From: Aphrocallistes beatrix
Lineage: Eukaryota > Porifera > Hexactinellida > Sceptrulophora > Aphrocallistidae
NCBI GenBank assembly: GCA_963281255.1
Contig: OY725498.1
Location: 558,001-622,000, forward strand
Direction: 5' to 3'
DNA length: 64,000 bases
In this document: one piece after another, positions 44,791 through 55,619 of the stretch
How the letters are laid out: every line of letters starts with the position of its first letter
Numbering within the stretch: the first letter of the stretch is position 1
The notes under the pieces: model-generated
The model's input: the letters and a program-made list of their open reading frames with translations, nothing else
Told to the model about the DNA's origin: nothing
Database searches by the model: none
Program-made: the position numbers and the translations under genes

Positions 44791-45649
44791 AGTTTCTTGT
44801 AAGTTTGAGTACTTTGTTTTGGATTTCTATATTTATTATTTGATGAGTTTATTTCTTGAATTCTCTAACACTATCTTAGTAACTGGGGAATAGTTATCAG
44901 TTGAATGTAATAACAAATCACTTATTGTGAAATATATTCACTACGTAGATATACTATGTTGCATTTGTAACATATACTCTAAGTGTTGTATTGAGATAGT
45001 AAAAGTTTACTTCAGTTGGTTAATTCCATGTACGCGTAGTACCTTAAAAAAGTAAACTCGTATATTAAATATACCGAGATTGTTAGTACAATCATTTTTA
45101 CTTTTTGCTAAATCCCAACTTTTCGTAAATAAACAACAGTAATCTTTCAGCAAATTATATAATAATTCAAAATATATAATTTTTGTACAAAACATTGCTA
45201 CATACATTAAATAACAATCTAGTTTTGATAGTTCAAAAGACCCAATGTCAAAAATTAGAAAGCTGAACCTGCATGAATAGGTAATTTTATAGGTCTTTCT
45301 GATTGGTTCAAATTCCATACCATTTGTCAAAAGGTCTCAAATTTTATAAAGGTTGTACCTAGGTTCAAATCTCCACTATATATACATATATTATTTAAAT
45401 TTGTCCAATTTGGTTCAATGAATCCCCAAAAACGAGCATACAGGCAGATATTACATACCATCTATGCGATAAGGCATCTTCAATATAGAAGCTGCACTAA
45501 AGTATTCCATCATTGGAAAACTATATATACAAGTATTATACTCAAAAATAATTATATACGTACATATGATCCATACATTTCTATGAATTAATGATTATTT
45601 CTACATTAACTCTTTGAATTTAAGCCATATAATTAGTAAACATTTTAAG
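44791..45649. other. Gene-free spacer between D1 and D2
   Basis: AT-rich, no supported gene. It resembles 57288-58132 in the second block (GTTTAxGTACTTTGTTTTG near the start, ATTTAAATTTGT near the end). A short reverse frame at 45007-45330 lacks any family signal. Confidence 0.55.
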
Positions 45650-46657
45650 ATGTCAATACAGGATGTAAAACAGAAGTCACGCGTCATTACTCACGGAAAT
45701 AATGGATTTAAATCTGCCCAACTTTTAAATCGCTTGCATCATTCCCAAGATGATGTCTTCGAAACAGAAGATGTAGAGTTCTTCCCTTTCTCAGACCAAA
45801 ACGTATTTAAAAGACTTTCTCCCATTCAACCAAATCCAGAACTGTTAAAGTTAATCGAGCGATCGGAAAAAGATATAGACGTATCAGCTATTTTGGTTCT
45901 TATCAGCCAAACAGAAATATTCAGTGAAGGAATGAATAATTTGATAGGAAAATTATCCCACAACAGTTTTTATCAAAAACATCTAAATGAAAAAGATTGG
46001 TGGAAGCATGTGATTGTGGTATTTTCATTTGGAGAAAATGTGAACGGAGACGAAAAGGCTGTGAAAAGGTCGATCGCTGGTAACAAAGGAATTAAAGAGC
46101 TAGTAAAGAAAACTGGGAATAGGTATATTTGGATGTCAAATATGACTACAGCTGAAGAAGTTAACGAAATGTTACAGAGGAAACTCAAAGAATTGAAAGG
46201 GAAAGAAATAAAATTTCCAGTAACTCTCCATTATCAGACTAATCAAAAGATATCGCAAACACAGCAATCACAACTAACACTATCTTCACCATCTCCACCA
46301 TCTTTACCATCTTCATTATCTCCGCCACCATCTCTACCACCATCTCCACCACCATCACAACTAGTAGATGCACCACCGTTATTAGAAGTTTCAACACAAC
46401 CAGATAGATCAGGAAGTGAAGAACAGAAAGATAAAGAAGGGGAAGGAAAAGAGGAAGAAAATAATTCCAACATGTCATTGCGCCATAATGCTCCTAACAA
46501 GAAGTTTCCCTGGTTATTTTCGGTTTCAATAATCTTCTCTTTATGGATCTTGATTATGCTACTACTATTAGTGATGTACTGCCCAACCGTGCGAGAATGG
46601 CTCATGTTAATTCTGAAAAAAACTCGTATCCCTGATTATTTGATAGCAAATGATTAA
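45650..46657 (+). CDS. Type D tail-anchored pseudo-GTPase with Pro-rich linker (D2)
   Basis: Single exon, 335 aa. I chose the ATG at 45650 because the copy at 58133 starts at the same MSIxDVKQKSRVITHG; an upstream in-frame ATG at 45614 is not kept there. The P-loop-less domain (HGNNGFKSAQ, AILVLISQTEIFSEG, WWKHVIVVFSFG, RYIWMSN) is followed by a Ser/Pro-rich linker (PPSLPSSLSPPPSLPPSPPP), an acidic stretch and a membrane segment near residues 288-311 (FSLWILIMLLLLVMY). It ends with a basic tail. AATAAA is at 46682-46687. The next gene starts 108 bp after the stop. Confidence 0.88.
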   Translation: MSIQDVKQKSRVITHGNNGFKSAQLLNRLHHSQDDVFETEDVEFFPFSDQNVFKRLSPIQPNPELLKLIERSEKDIDVSAILVLISQTEIFSEGMNNLIGKLSHNSFYQKHLNEKDWWKHVIVVFSFGENVNGDEKAVKRSIAGNKGIKELVKKTGNRYIWMSNMTTAEEVNEMLQRKLKELKGKEIKFPVTLHYQTNQKISQTQQSQLTLSSPSPPSLPSSLSPPPSLPPSPPPSQLVDAPPLLEVSTQPDRSGSEEQKDKEGEGKEEENNSNMSLRHNAPNKKFPWLFSVSIIFSLWILIMLLLLVMYCPTVREWLMLILKKTRIPDYLIAND

Positions 46658-46681
46658 TTATGCTGTATTACCATGTGTATC

Positions 46682-46687
46682 AATAAA
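46682..46687 (+). terminator. Polyadenylation signal of D2
   Basis: AATAAA 25 nt after the stop codon, conserved at 59138-59143 in the copy. It lies within the 108-bp gap to the next gene. Confidence 0.6.
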
Positions 46688-46765
46688 AAATTATTAATAG
46701 TTAATCAACTAAATATCATAACTAAATCACAATAATTGATTGAATTAATTTCAAATTAGATATAC

Positions 46766-48358
46766 ATGGGCAACGATAGCAGTACAGTTAGAGAATCTAA
46801 AATCCAATATTGTGAAAAAACATTCATTTTATTCGGAAAAAGTAACAGTGGGAAAAGTGCTCTAGGAAACCTACTCCTGGGACCTAATGCTAATACGTAT
46901 TTCAGCACCCATCTACAACCTGAGTCATCAGGACACACTGAGAAGATGCAGTCAGGAGAAGCTGAAATAGATGCTAGGATAGTGTACGGAGAAAGCTATA
47001 CAGGACATAACAGAGTGAAGATACAGGTCATAGATCAACCTGGTTGTGATGATAATGATTACTTTGAATTTTCGATCCAATGTCTCAAAAAGACCAAATC
47101 TGAGATAAATGCTACATTCCTATTCGTCATCAACTTGACTTCAAGCTATTTCTCTCAAGATGAGTTCTTTACATTCATGAAATTCGCCGAAATCCTCGCT
47201 GATAACCAATACTGCGTCTTTAGTAATGTGATTCTAGTCTTCACACATGCCGACATTCTCGAAAAAGGACTTAAAATAACGAGTTTGGAAGAATTAGTCC
47301 ATGAAAAGTTGAAGCAAGAAGATTACGGTTACATCCAAGAGATGCTAGAATTGATGGGGAATAGGTACATCCTAATTAATGCTGTAAATTATGATGAAAC
47401 AAATAGAAATAACATCTTCAGAAAATTCTTTCAGTTAACGAGACTGAAATTAGATGCTTATATTGAAGGGAATCACAGTTTCATGGGAAGGAAATTGAAG
47501 CAATTATTCGGTGAAGATAGAAATGCGGTTTTCGTTAAAAATAATTCCCACGAATGCGACATCGAATACAACTTCAATCTAGAACTCAACACAATCAGAA
47601 GATTTGACAAATATCACACCTTGAAGGAGGAAATCATTAATGCACTCAACAAGCTAAATGCTATCAGTAGCGGAATAACAGCAAATGTAATCCTGATTAA
47701 CCTGGAAGAGATGCTCAGCAAAGAAATCCTTGATCACATCACTGACCTCCCAAATACGTATAACCTCGGAGAAAAGTCCAAACAATATTTCTGGAATTAT
47801 GCTTGCATTATTTTTAAGGTTCGCAAAGACAGCAAGGAATATGTCACGAAAGGAATCGATGCTAGTCCCAAACTCAAGAATCTAAACAGAAAAGTGCAGT
47901 CAAGATACTGTTGGATCACAGACAGAACTTCTCCACTAGAATGCCATAAGAGAATAGGGAATTTGGTTAAAGAGGTAGCTACGTACAATAAATGGAAGAC
48001 TTACTCTGATGGAGCTGTAGTGGTAGAGATAAGGGATAGAATACAGAAGTATTTCACACACAAACATTCCAATGACACTGAAGTATATCCTAGCGCAACA
48101 GGAGCAGAAATGAAATCAAGAGTAAGCACTATCAGGTTATGTGAGTCTATTGGACCTCGAAATACCCTGCTTTCCATCAGAAACAAGTTCTGGGACACAG
48201 ACATCGGAATATCTACACAGATCGGACATTTTATTTGGAAAAACATTAATGCTGACATAGCTAGGAGGTTCAATACACAGTATCCTGTTTCTACTGTATC
48301 TAGAATTGCTATTGAAACCTACATAGACTTTTGCCTTCAAGCTTTGAGAACAATTTAA
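46766..48358 (+). CDS. Type A GIMAP-like GTPase with N-myristoylation-like start (A3)
   Basis: Single exon, 530 aa. The N-terminus MGNDSS has Gly2 and Ser6, the pattern of N-myristoylation (MGxxxS/T), and the copy at 59222 keeps it as MGNDNS. Motifs are G1 GKSNSGKS (24-31), G3 DQPG (90-93), G4 THAD (160-163) and RYILIN. The second domain (AYIEGNHSFMGR, NVILINLEEML, YFWNYACIIFK, RYCWIT) has no P-loop. The C-terminus has ISTQIGHFIWKN. It starts 108 bp after D2; the gap contains AATAAA and an acceptor-like TTTCAAATTAG 6 nt before the ATG, so D2-A3 could be a trans-spliced operon or two tightly packed genes. Confidence 0.9.
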   Translation: MGNDSSTVRESKIQYCEKTFILFGKSNSGKSALGNLLLGPNANTYFSTHLQPESSGHTEKMQSGEAEIDARIVYGESYTGHNRVKIQVIDQPGCDDNDYFEFSIQCLKKTKSEINATFLFVINLTSSYFSQDEFFTFMKFAEILADNQYCVFSNVILVFTHADILEKGLKITSLEELVHEKLKQEDYGYIQEMLELMGNRYILINAVNYDETNRNNIFRKFFQLTRLKLDAYIEGNHSFMGRKLKQLFGEDRNAVFVKNNSHECDIEYNFNLELNTIRRFDKYHTLKEEIINALNKLNAISSGITANVILINLEEMLSKEILDHITDLPNTYNLGEKSKQYFWNYACIIFKVRKDSKEYVTKGIDASPKLKNLNRKVQSRYCWITDRTSPLECHKRIGNLVKEVATYNKWKTYSDGAVVVEIRDRIQKYFTHKHSNDTEVYPSATGAEMKSRVSTIRLCESIGPRNTLLSIRNKFWDTDIGISTQIGHFIWKNINADIARRFNTQYPVSTVSRIAIETYIDFCLQALRTI

Positions 48359-51251
48359 AAATATTGCTTAACAGAATTAATATTACTTCCTAAATTCTAC
48401 TGTATAGTTTGTTGTATGTATCTAAGTCCATTGAAACCTGCTTTCTCTGTATTAAATTTTATTTACTGTACTAGGAGCTGCACTAAAAATGGATCTCGGA
48501 GAAGTAACTCTAGCATTGAACAAACTGAGCAGGAATCATAATTACATAATAACTTCAGTTATCCGAACTCTCTCGGTCTCAACCCGTGCGGTTAACTGAC
48601 GTTCTATTATATATTTCAGTGAATAAGGAGACCTCTAAAAAGAATGTTCGAACAAATCCTGAAGTAAAAATATACAATTAGAGACCAAAGGAAAATGTAA
48701 ATTGATGTAGAGCAGAGATGCTACAAATATTATCAAGTGAGATGATCTATTACGTATATTGTACCCCTCAAAATAATATCAAAGAGTTTCATAGTACACT
48801 CATTATGCAGAAGAAAGAGGGAAGGAAGGCTTATAATTTCAAGTAGATTGTAATAAAATGGCTTCAATTCGCAATTAATCATCATCAATGTATCAATGGC
48901 GGGGTGATTTACATTTCTGAATATAAAACTCCATTTTGCTTAAATTGATGTTTTTGAAATATTGCACCTTTCGATTCAGAAACCTTTACATCCATGTGTC
49001 CTAGATTGAGACTCTATTGATTAACTAATTAATTAGTAATCTATCTTTGGATTAAATAAATGAGATGATTCATACTTTCAGTATACATACTCTTCATTAA
49101 ATGAGAGATAGCAAGTTCTGAACGATATGAATCATCTCGATTACATAGATATCATCTATGTTAAGAATTTAACATGGATGTTATTTCTATAGTTGAGATG
49201 ATTCATCTTCTGCTGCTATCATTGAATGAGATGAGATGATCTATTATAGTGGTGGACAATTTAATAGGACATAGTCATCTCAATTTATTTAAAACTAATT
49301 GGATGAGAATATCTCAATGAAGAATTGTACTAAAAGACAATGTCATCTCATTTAACAGGACAATTATATGGAAATCATTTTCGATAGCTAACAAAGTAAG
49401 AACTTAAGTTAACATAAAGACTTTATTAGGATCAATTCCATCAGTATTCCTTCTTTATTCTGAGCGAAATAAAAACAACACATTTACATTGGGATGTTGT
49501 TTCGTGCTACTAAGAACTAAAATCGCAATTAATCGCCTTAGGTTCAAGATCTTAACTACTTTAGGGATAAATAGTATAAAATTTATCACTCTTTTTACAT
49601 TATTTTCTCTAAAATTGTAGTTCTCGAACAAAAATTTAAAAGAAAAAAAACTTTAAGGGATATATTTAAACTAAAGTGTACACTTTCAATAAATTCGAAC
49701 TTTTCAAAATTTCCAATCTTTCTAACGATTATAACACGAGTTTTCCCAATTTTTGCGTTTCTCAATCAACATAGAATTATCTCCAAGTAAAAAGTTCTCA
49801 AATTTCTGACTAATTTTGACTTTAAAATACCATAAAATAAAGCTATTTTTATCGTGATTCTGAACCATCATCTAAGGAGGTAGTAATTCTACGTCGATTG
49901 ACGAGCAACTATTGTGAAAATATGATGATTTGAAGGATTGGAAATTGGAAATTTTAAAAACTTAACTTCCTAACTTTGGAGTCGAGCATGTATTTAGATG
50001 AAATAAGGCATCCAAAAAGGAGATTTGATATTTTGGAGAACTAGAGATTTTAACGATTTTTTGTCCAAAATAGAACTATTTTTGTAATTTCAGATTTAGG
50101 ATAAGTTACTTAATATCTACAGGGCAATCATATGATATTATTCATATTACTTGTATAAGTTTAAATTACATCATCTTGCATAAAGTGACTCATAAGCAGC
50201 ATTCTATGCTGATATTGTACAGATATTGACTTTATCAAAAACTATAAATTAGAAACATCGAAACTAATTCTTAAATTCAATATTAAATCTATAACTTGAT
50301 GTTATTGAGTTCCAGTTTGGTATGTATCAATTTTTTAAATGCTTATAAATACACTTAGTTTGTAATCTTGCATTATTATTATTATTGTTATTTAACGTTT
50401 TGGATTTACCACTGCAGTACTTCTCATATTGTATTTCATTTCCTATAATTTGTACTAACTACATCGACTAATTTCTATTTCTCTACTATACTATGCCAAA
50501 CCATATTAATTGATCATCATGTCTGACTGGCCCTATACATTACTACTCAATAGTTATTTTATAAAAATAGTCTTTTGATTGTGTGCATTGTAAAAGAAAG
50601 TCACTACTTTTTAGATTTCAATCTATTTACATTATAAAATAATCCAATTTCATTTGGCAGCACAATTTTTCACCTATCTCGGCGAGGTGTGAACATTTCG
50701 CTTAGATCTTCGAACTCCCTTGTAGACTATATTTACCTGTATGCCAAATTTTTGGAAAAAGGAAATTTATCAAAAAGAATATTATCTAAAGGAAAATGTG
50801 TCTAAAGGAACTTTGGGAAGTGTTTTATGGCAATTGACATTGAGCATCAGGGTATTAAAGCTATGTTTTATGAAAGGGATGCTTCGAATTAAGGCATCTT
50901 TAGGAATTATGAGAAATCTACCTTTTCAAGTTAGATATATAAAATGAACTGACGTAGAATCACTTGAGAATCTTACTCTCTATAGCGTTCACCTGTACAT
51001 AACTGTTATCAGTGATAAACAAAAAATGTACAAGTGGTGTTTTAAGATTTCGGATCAAAGATTTTACAGTAACTTCACGAACGCATAATTTTATACCATA
51101 TAGCAAAACTCGAGATCTCAATTTTGTATATCTATTTGAGCCCCTATACAAATGTTAACAATATAAATGGTCAAAATAAAAGTGACAGCAACCTTTAATT
51201 GATTATTTTTTATCAATTTTGCAATTACATAAACAAACTAAATTCATATTA
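48359..51251. other. Gene-free DNA duplicated at 60.9-64 kb
   Basis: No supported gene. From about 48646 to the right (to at least about 50740) it closely matches 61815-64000, including TTCGAACAAATCCTGAAGTA at the start and CTATCTCGGCGAGGT near the end. A cluster of GAGATGATTCATC / GATGAATCATCTC motifs lies at about 49050-49390. Confidence 0.75.
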
Positions 51252-51575
51252 CAGGGCTAGGGTTGGTTAACCGATTTTATGGTTCGGTTATTTTGGTTTT
51301 CTCCTGGGCGGTTAACCGATACCAGTATTAATTGGTTGAAGTATGGATTTTGGACTAAGCTTTAACCTGATATTGAAAAAATTGTTCAGTGGTTAGAAAA
51401 TAGGAATTTTATTAGATTCACAAATTTTTAAAAGTAATAATTTTGAATCTCCTTCGAAAAACAGAAATTAATGTGAATATTTAGAAAATATAGCAGATCG
51501 GCTAACCGATCTAAGATTTCCTTAACCGTTAACCGAGATTGACGGCGGTTGGCCGGTTAACCGAATCCAGCCTTG
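51252..51575. mobile_element. MITE with GGTTAACCG-rich ends
   Basis: The ends CAGGGCTAGGGTTGGTTAAC and GGCCGGTTAACCGAATCCAG (then CCTTG) are inverted. Several internal GGTTAACCGAT words are present. It ends only 48 bp before the start codon at 51624. It is absent at the same place upstream of 36129, so it inserted after the duplication. Target duplication is not clear. Confidence 0.65.
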
Positions 51576-51623
51576 TTCCTAATTTTAAAATAAATTACTA
51601 AAAAAATAACTTTCGTCAGTAGT

Positions 51624-53234
51624 ATGGCATTTTTCAAGAAACCAAATATTTTAAACGAAAAAAAAGCAGTGAGAGAGCGAAACTTCGATCGGACCTTTAT
51701 CTTATTCGGAAAAGGTTCCACTGGTAAAAGCACTCTAGGAAACTTGCTTTTGGGGTATAAACCCTTCAAAGAACACGTGGACAGAGAAGCATTCGGACTT
51801 ACAAAAAAGGTCCAGTCAGCTGATTGTAAGATTGGAGCGGCTGAAGTATACGATTTTTGTGAAATGAATTGCGAAATTGATGACAAACTAAAGATCCAAG
51901 TACTTGATCAGCCGGGATCAAATGATCACAACTTTAGTCAAGAACAATACTGCACTTTCCTAAAACAATGCATTGCAGAGTCTAAAGCTGAAATGTCTGC
52001 GTCTTTTCTTATTCTTATCAGCCTCTTTTCAAAATGTTTTACAGCAGAAGAACTGCTAACGATCCTGAATTTAGCAGAAATTCTATCTGACAGTGCGTAT
52101 AGCTTTTTTCCAAATGCCATTATAATGTTCACACAAGCAGATAAAGTTGTTCGCGATATGAATCCAGATGAACTTGAAGAGATACTTCAAGCTAAATTGA
52201 AAACAGAAGATTATGGAAGCGTCCAAGATTTGATAGATTTGGTGAATGGAAGGTACATTTTTGTGAACGGAAAGGATGATACAAGTGCAAGTAACAGAAC
52301 TAATATCTTAAAGACACTTTTCGAGTTAACCAGACCTAATTTTAATGTGTACATTCACGGAAATAATGCATTTAAAGGAAACGAATTGAAAGTCTTATTC
52401 AAAGTAGATGAAGAAACCAAAAGTTTTGAAAAGAAATTGCTTAAGTATGACGTTGAATATCACTTCAACCCCGACCTAAATCTTTTCAGGAAATTTGAAA
52501 AAAAGCAGTTAGAAGAAAATATTATCGATGCACTAAATAAACTAAGCGGAATCGGTGAAGGAATATCAGCCATGGTTCTACTAATAAGTCTTGAAGAATT
52601 GTTCAATCAAGAAATTTACGATCTTATCTTGAATCTCCCTAAAACCTACAATTTTGGAAAAGAACAAAAAAAGGATTTTTGGGACTATGCATGCATCGTG
52701 TTTAAACTGCCAGCTGATTCAGAAGAAGGTGTGAAGCGAAATATTCAGAATAACAGCCTACTAAGGAAACTATGTCAGAAACTGAATCTTAAATACACTT
52801 GGGTCGCAGATGAAACTTCTCCTGATGACTGTTTTAAAAGAGTGACTGACTTGGTTAGGAGGGTTAAACAAGACACAGAAGGGAAGTCCTACACTGATAG
52901 AGTCGTGCTAGGGGAGATGAAAAAGATTATTAAGGGCGCTGCTAAACTTAAAAAGGCCAAAGATAAGGAACAGATGGGTGCTGGACTGAAAAATTCAGAA
53001 GTGCGCAAAGAAGTCCCAGTCTTTCAGGGAGGGCCAAATAATAGAGTATTAGTTAATTGCAATAACTTTTTCTGGGACAAAAAATCGATATCGCCTCAAA
53101 TCGGTCATTACATCCTGAAGAACATAAATTCTGGCATGGCAGAAGAATTCAGGAAGAAATACCCTAATAATGATATGCAAATTTCTACAGACGAATATTC
53201 AGCATACTGCCTTCAATTAATGAAGGATATGTGA
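51624..53234 (+). CDS. Type A GIMAP-like GTPase with tandem pseudo-GTPase domain
   Basis: Single exon, 536 aa, closest to 36129-37709. Motifs are G1 GKGSTGKS (29-36), G3 DQPG (95-98) and G4 TQAD (170-173) instead of THAD, then RYIFVN. The second domain starts NVYIHGNNAFKGN, has no P-loop and keeps AMVLLISLEELF, KDFWDYACIVFK and KYTWVA. The C-terminal motif is ISPQIGHYILKN. TTTCGTCAG lies 4 nt before the ATG. A MITE sits 48 bp upstream and may have replaced promoter or leader sequence. It heads the second A-B-D-D-A block. Confidence 0.9.
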   Translation: MAFFKKPNILNEKKAVRERNFDRTFILFGKGSTGKSTLGNLLLGYKPFKEHVDREAFGLTKKVQSADCKIGAAEVYDFCEMNCEIDDKLKIQVLDQPGSNDHNFSQEQYCTFLKQCIAESKAEMSASFLILISLFSKCFTAEELLTILNLAEILSDSAYSFFPNAIIMFTQADKVVRDMNPDELEEILQAKLKTEDYGSVQDLIDLVNGRYIFVNGKDDTSASNRTNILKTLFELTRPNFNVYIHGNNAFKGNELKVLFKVDEETKSFEKKLLKYDVEYHFNPDLNLFRKFEKKQLEENIIDALNKLSGIGEGISAMVLLISLEELFNQEIYDLILNLPKTYNFGKEQKKDFWDYACIVFKLPADSEEGVKRNIQNNSLLRKLCQKLNLKYTWVADETSPDDCFKRVTDLVRRVKQDTEGKSYTDRVVLGEMKKIIKGAAKLKKAKDKEQMGAGLKNSEVRKEVPVFQGGPNNRVLVNCNNFFWDKKSISPQIGHYILKNINSGMAEEFRKKYPNNDMQISTDEYSAYCLQLMKDM

Positions 53235-54067
53235 GTATTTCATTAGTATTTAAAACTCTACAGCATCTAGGCTGGTACAGGACTTTATGTTACTATATAC
53301 CACATATGTTTTGTAATTCCATGTAGAAGACTAACTTTTTGTCACAAGTGTTGCTATTCATCATATATCTATAATTTTATTACAACCATTTTGAAATAGC
53401 ATACCGACCATATCTCTAGGTTTGGTAATGAGTTCAGTCAGTGGGAAATTTATGATGACTAATTTTATCTTTGAGCCCATATATGCTGATTATTTCAAGG
53501 TTTATTAACCCGTACATTTCGCCCTATGAAATAAATGGTTAATCAACCTATTTGACTTTTTTTAATTTGTAAAATTTTGCTTTATTTACTTAGTTAAGTT
53601 GCAATGTATAAAGCAACAAAGGCATAAATTAGCTACTACACATCTCTATGCGGACCGCCTGCAAACTAAAAAATGCTCTCTACATTCCTGTAGAAGTTCG
53701 CAACATCATCAAATTCGATCAATTTTTATTTTCTATAATTATCGAAGTCGTGAGACGAATTTCTAATAAACTCCTATAGATCTGATCCATTGGAGGTAAT
53801 AACTTGCATTCCATCCTATTCAGTCATGGCATGTTTCAAAGTAAAGTTGACTTGCTCCACCACAAAATAATAATTTCAATAATTGTGATAGTGTCTTCAG
53901 ATTTCAATTATTCTTTTTTTATAAGCCATAATTCCATCAATAAACCCTGCTTCGATAATAATTAGAAAACATATGTATACATACCTAATATAATAAGAAT
54001 AGATTATGTGGTATTATTTACATTTCCAATATTTTCAAATACTATGCCGTTAGTATTCAATCTAGCA
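53235..54067. other. Spacer of the fourth A-B pair
   Basis: 833 bp, AT-rich, no gene recognised. The first bases after the stop (GAGTATTTCATTAGT) match those after 37709, as expected for a duplicate. Confidence 0.6.
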
Positions 54068-55619
54068 ATGGCTTCATGTAATGGGACTGCAGAAGGGAAA
54101 CCTCGAATAATCTTACACGGCAATCAAGGCTTTGAATCTTCTCAACTTTTGAAGCTGATAGTACAAGATCATCAAAAGAATCAAGTTTGTGAGACAGAAA
54201 GTTTTGAATTCTTTCCATTCTTAGACTTAAGCACAAGCAGAAAGATTCCACTCTTCAAACCTAACCTCGAGATATCAATGCTAATTGAACAATCTTCTCA
54301 ACGAGGCATAGAAATATCAGCTATTTTAGTACTGATCAGTCTAACCGAAATATTCAGCGAAGGAATGCACGAATTGATACGAAAGTTACCTTTCAATGAA
54401 TTCTATGGATTTGACGAATCGTTTGAGAAGGAATGGTGGTCTCGGGTAATAGTTGTGTTTTTATTTGAAACGAATGATAAAAGAAACAATGATCAAGTGA
54501 AAAAGTCGATTGATGAAAACGGAGGAATCAGAGATATAGTTCACAGAGTTGGAGAGAGATATTTTTGGGTATCAAAACAAACTACACCTGAAGAACTGAC
54601 TGAAATGTTAAGCTACAAGATGTCACGCGTGAAAAGGAAATTAATTGTTGGAGAAACTCATTCTGATTGGTAAGTTCATACCTAAGTTTTAACAGGTTAT
54701 GAGATATCTGATTGATACAATATTACAAGGTTGTAGAATTGTTAGTGTAATTCTCTTGGACAAAAAATGGAATTTACATAAGAATGCAAATTCGAAATTC
54801 TTTAAATCATTTTTTGTATAATACTGAACATCATTTAAATGTTTGATATTTGTTAGGTATCAAGAGATGATACAACCTTTTCGAAAAACATTGAAATGTT
54901 CATCCCAAACGAGAGTAAAAGATCTCTATCAAAGGTTTGTCCTGATTGGAGGGAGAAAGAGCGGCAAGAGTACCCTGGGGAACCTACTGATGGGATCTCG
55001 TGACGCACCACTGTTTGGGACAGACTGGTACTATAAATCAACCGGAAAAGGGAAAATGTTTCAGTTAGGGGAAGTTGAGATAGATTCTAGCTGGATATCT
55101 GGAGATGAACATAAAGAGATGAACAAAAAGAGCAAATTATTCAAAATACAAGTTTTGGATGGGCCAGCAAATCTAAAACCGAAACAACACGGTGAATTTT
55201 TGGGAAAATGTGTCAGCGAATTTGAAAAAACTACATTTCTTATCACTATCAATCTAAATAGTGATAACCCGATGTCAAATGAAGATTTTAGCAAAATAAT
55301 GGACATTTTCAAAGCCTTTTCCAATTACAGTCTTGATCTCTTCTCAAACAGCATAATAGTCTTCACACAAGCAGACGAGGTGATTGAAAATAAAATGAAA
55401 ACGGAAGAAAATTACCGAATTTTGAATGGAATATTAGAGAAAGATCACTATTTGCATGTCAAGGAGTTGGTGAAGTTGGTGAATGACGAATATTTTCCTG
55501 TAAATGGCATGGATTTTAGTGAAAAAAATAGACGTGGAACCATAGAATGGCTATTTGAGATCATTTTGGGTAAGAATCGACAAAAATCTGTTGATTCGAC
55601 TCAGGAAAAAAAGGTATAA
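54068..55619 (+). CDS. Type B GIMAP-like protein, short two-exon copy
   Basis: Exons 54068-54669 and 54857-55619 give 454 aa. The donor GTAAGT and acceptor TTTGTTAG join in phase 2 (D-W-Y-Q-E). I use the ATG at 54068 (MASCNG), which matches MATSNG of 38484-41025; an in-frame ATG at 54008 is less likely. Exon 1 is the P-loop-less domain (HGNQGFESSQ, AILVLISLTEIFSEG, RYFWVSK). Exon 2 has G1 GGRKSGKS, a G3 position DGPA without glycine, and G4 TQAD. The frame stops after a Lys-rich end, so the half-module and C-terminal motif of exon 3 in the 38484 gene are missing. TAG lies 2 nt before the ATG. Confidence 0.85.

Noticed and set aside
45007-45330. 107-codon reverse frame between D1 and D2
   Set aside because: The corresponding spacer in the second block does not keep the frame.
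45340-45380. tRNA-like GGTTCAAATC words (also near 57890)
   Set aside because: No A box or acceptor stem at suitable distance; the word is part of the duplicated spacer.
46239-46605. Antisense Gly/Asp-rich open frames
   Set aside because: They are shadows of the Ser/Pro-coding linker of the D2 gene; the same happens at 58668-59007.
46766-48358. D2 and A3 as exons of one protein
   Set aside because: D2 ends in a membrane segment with a stop and a poly(A) signal, no donor is visible at its end, and A3 has its own conserved MGN start.
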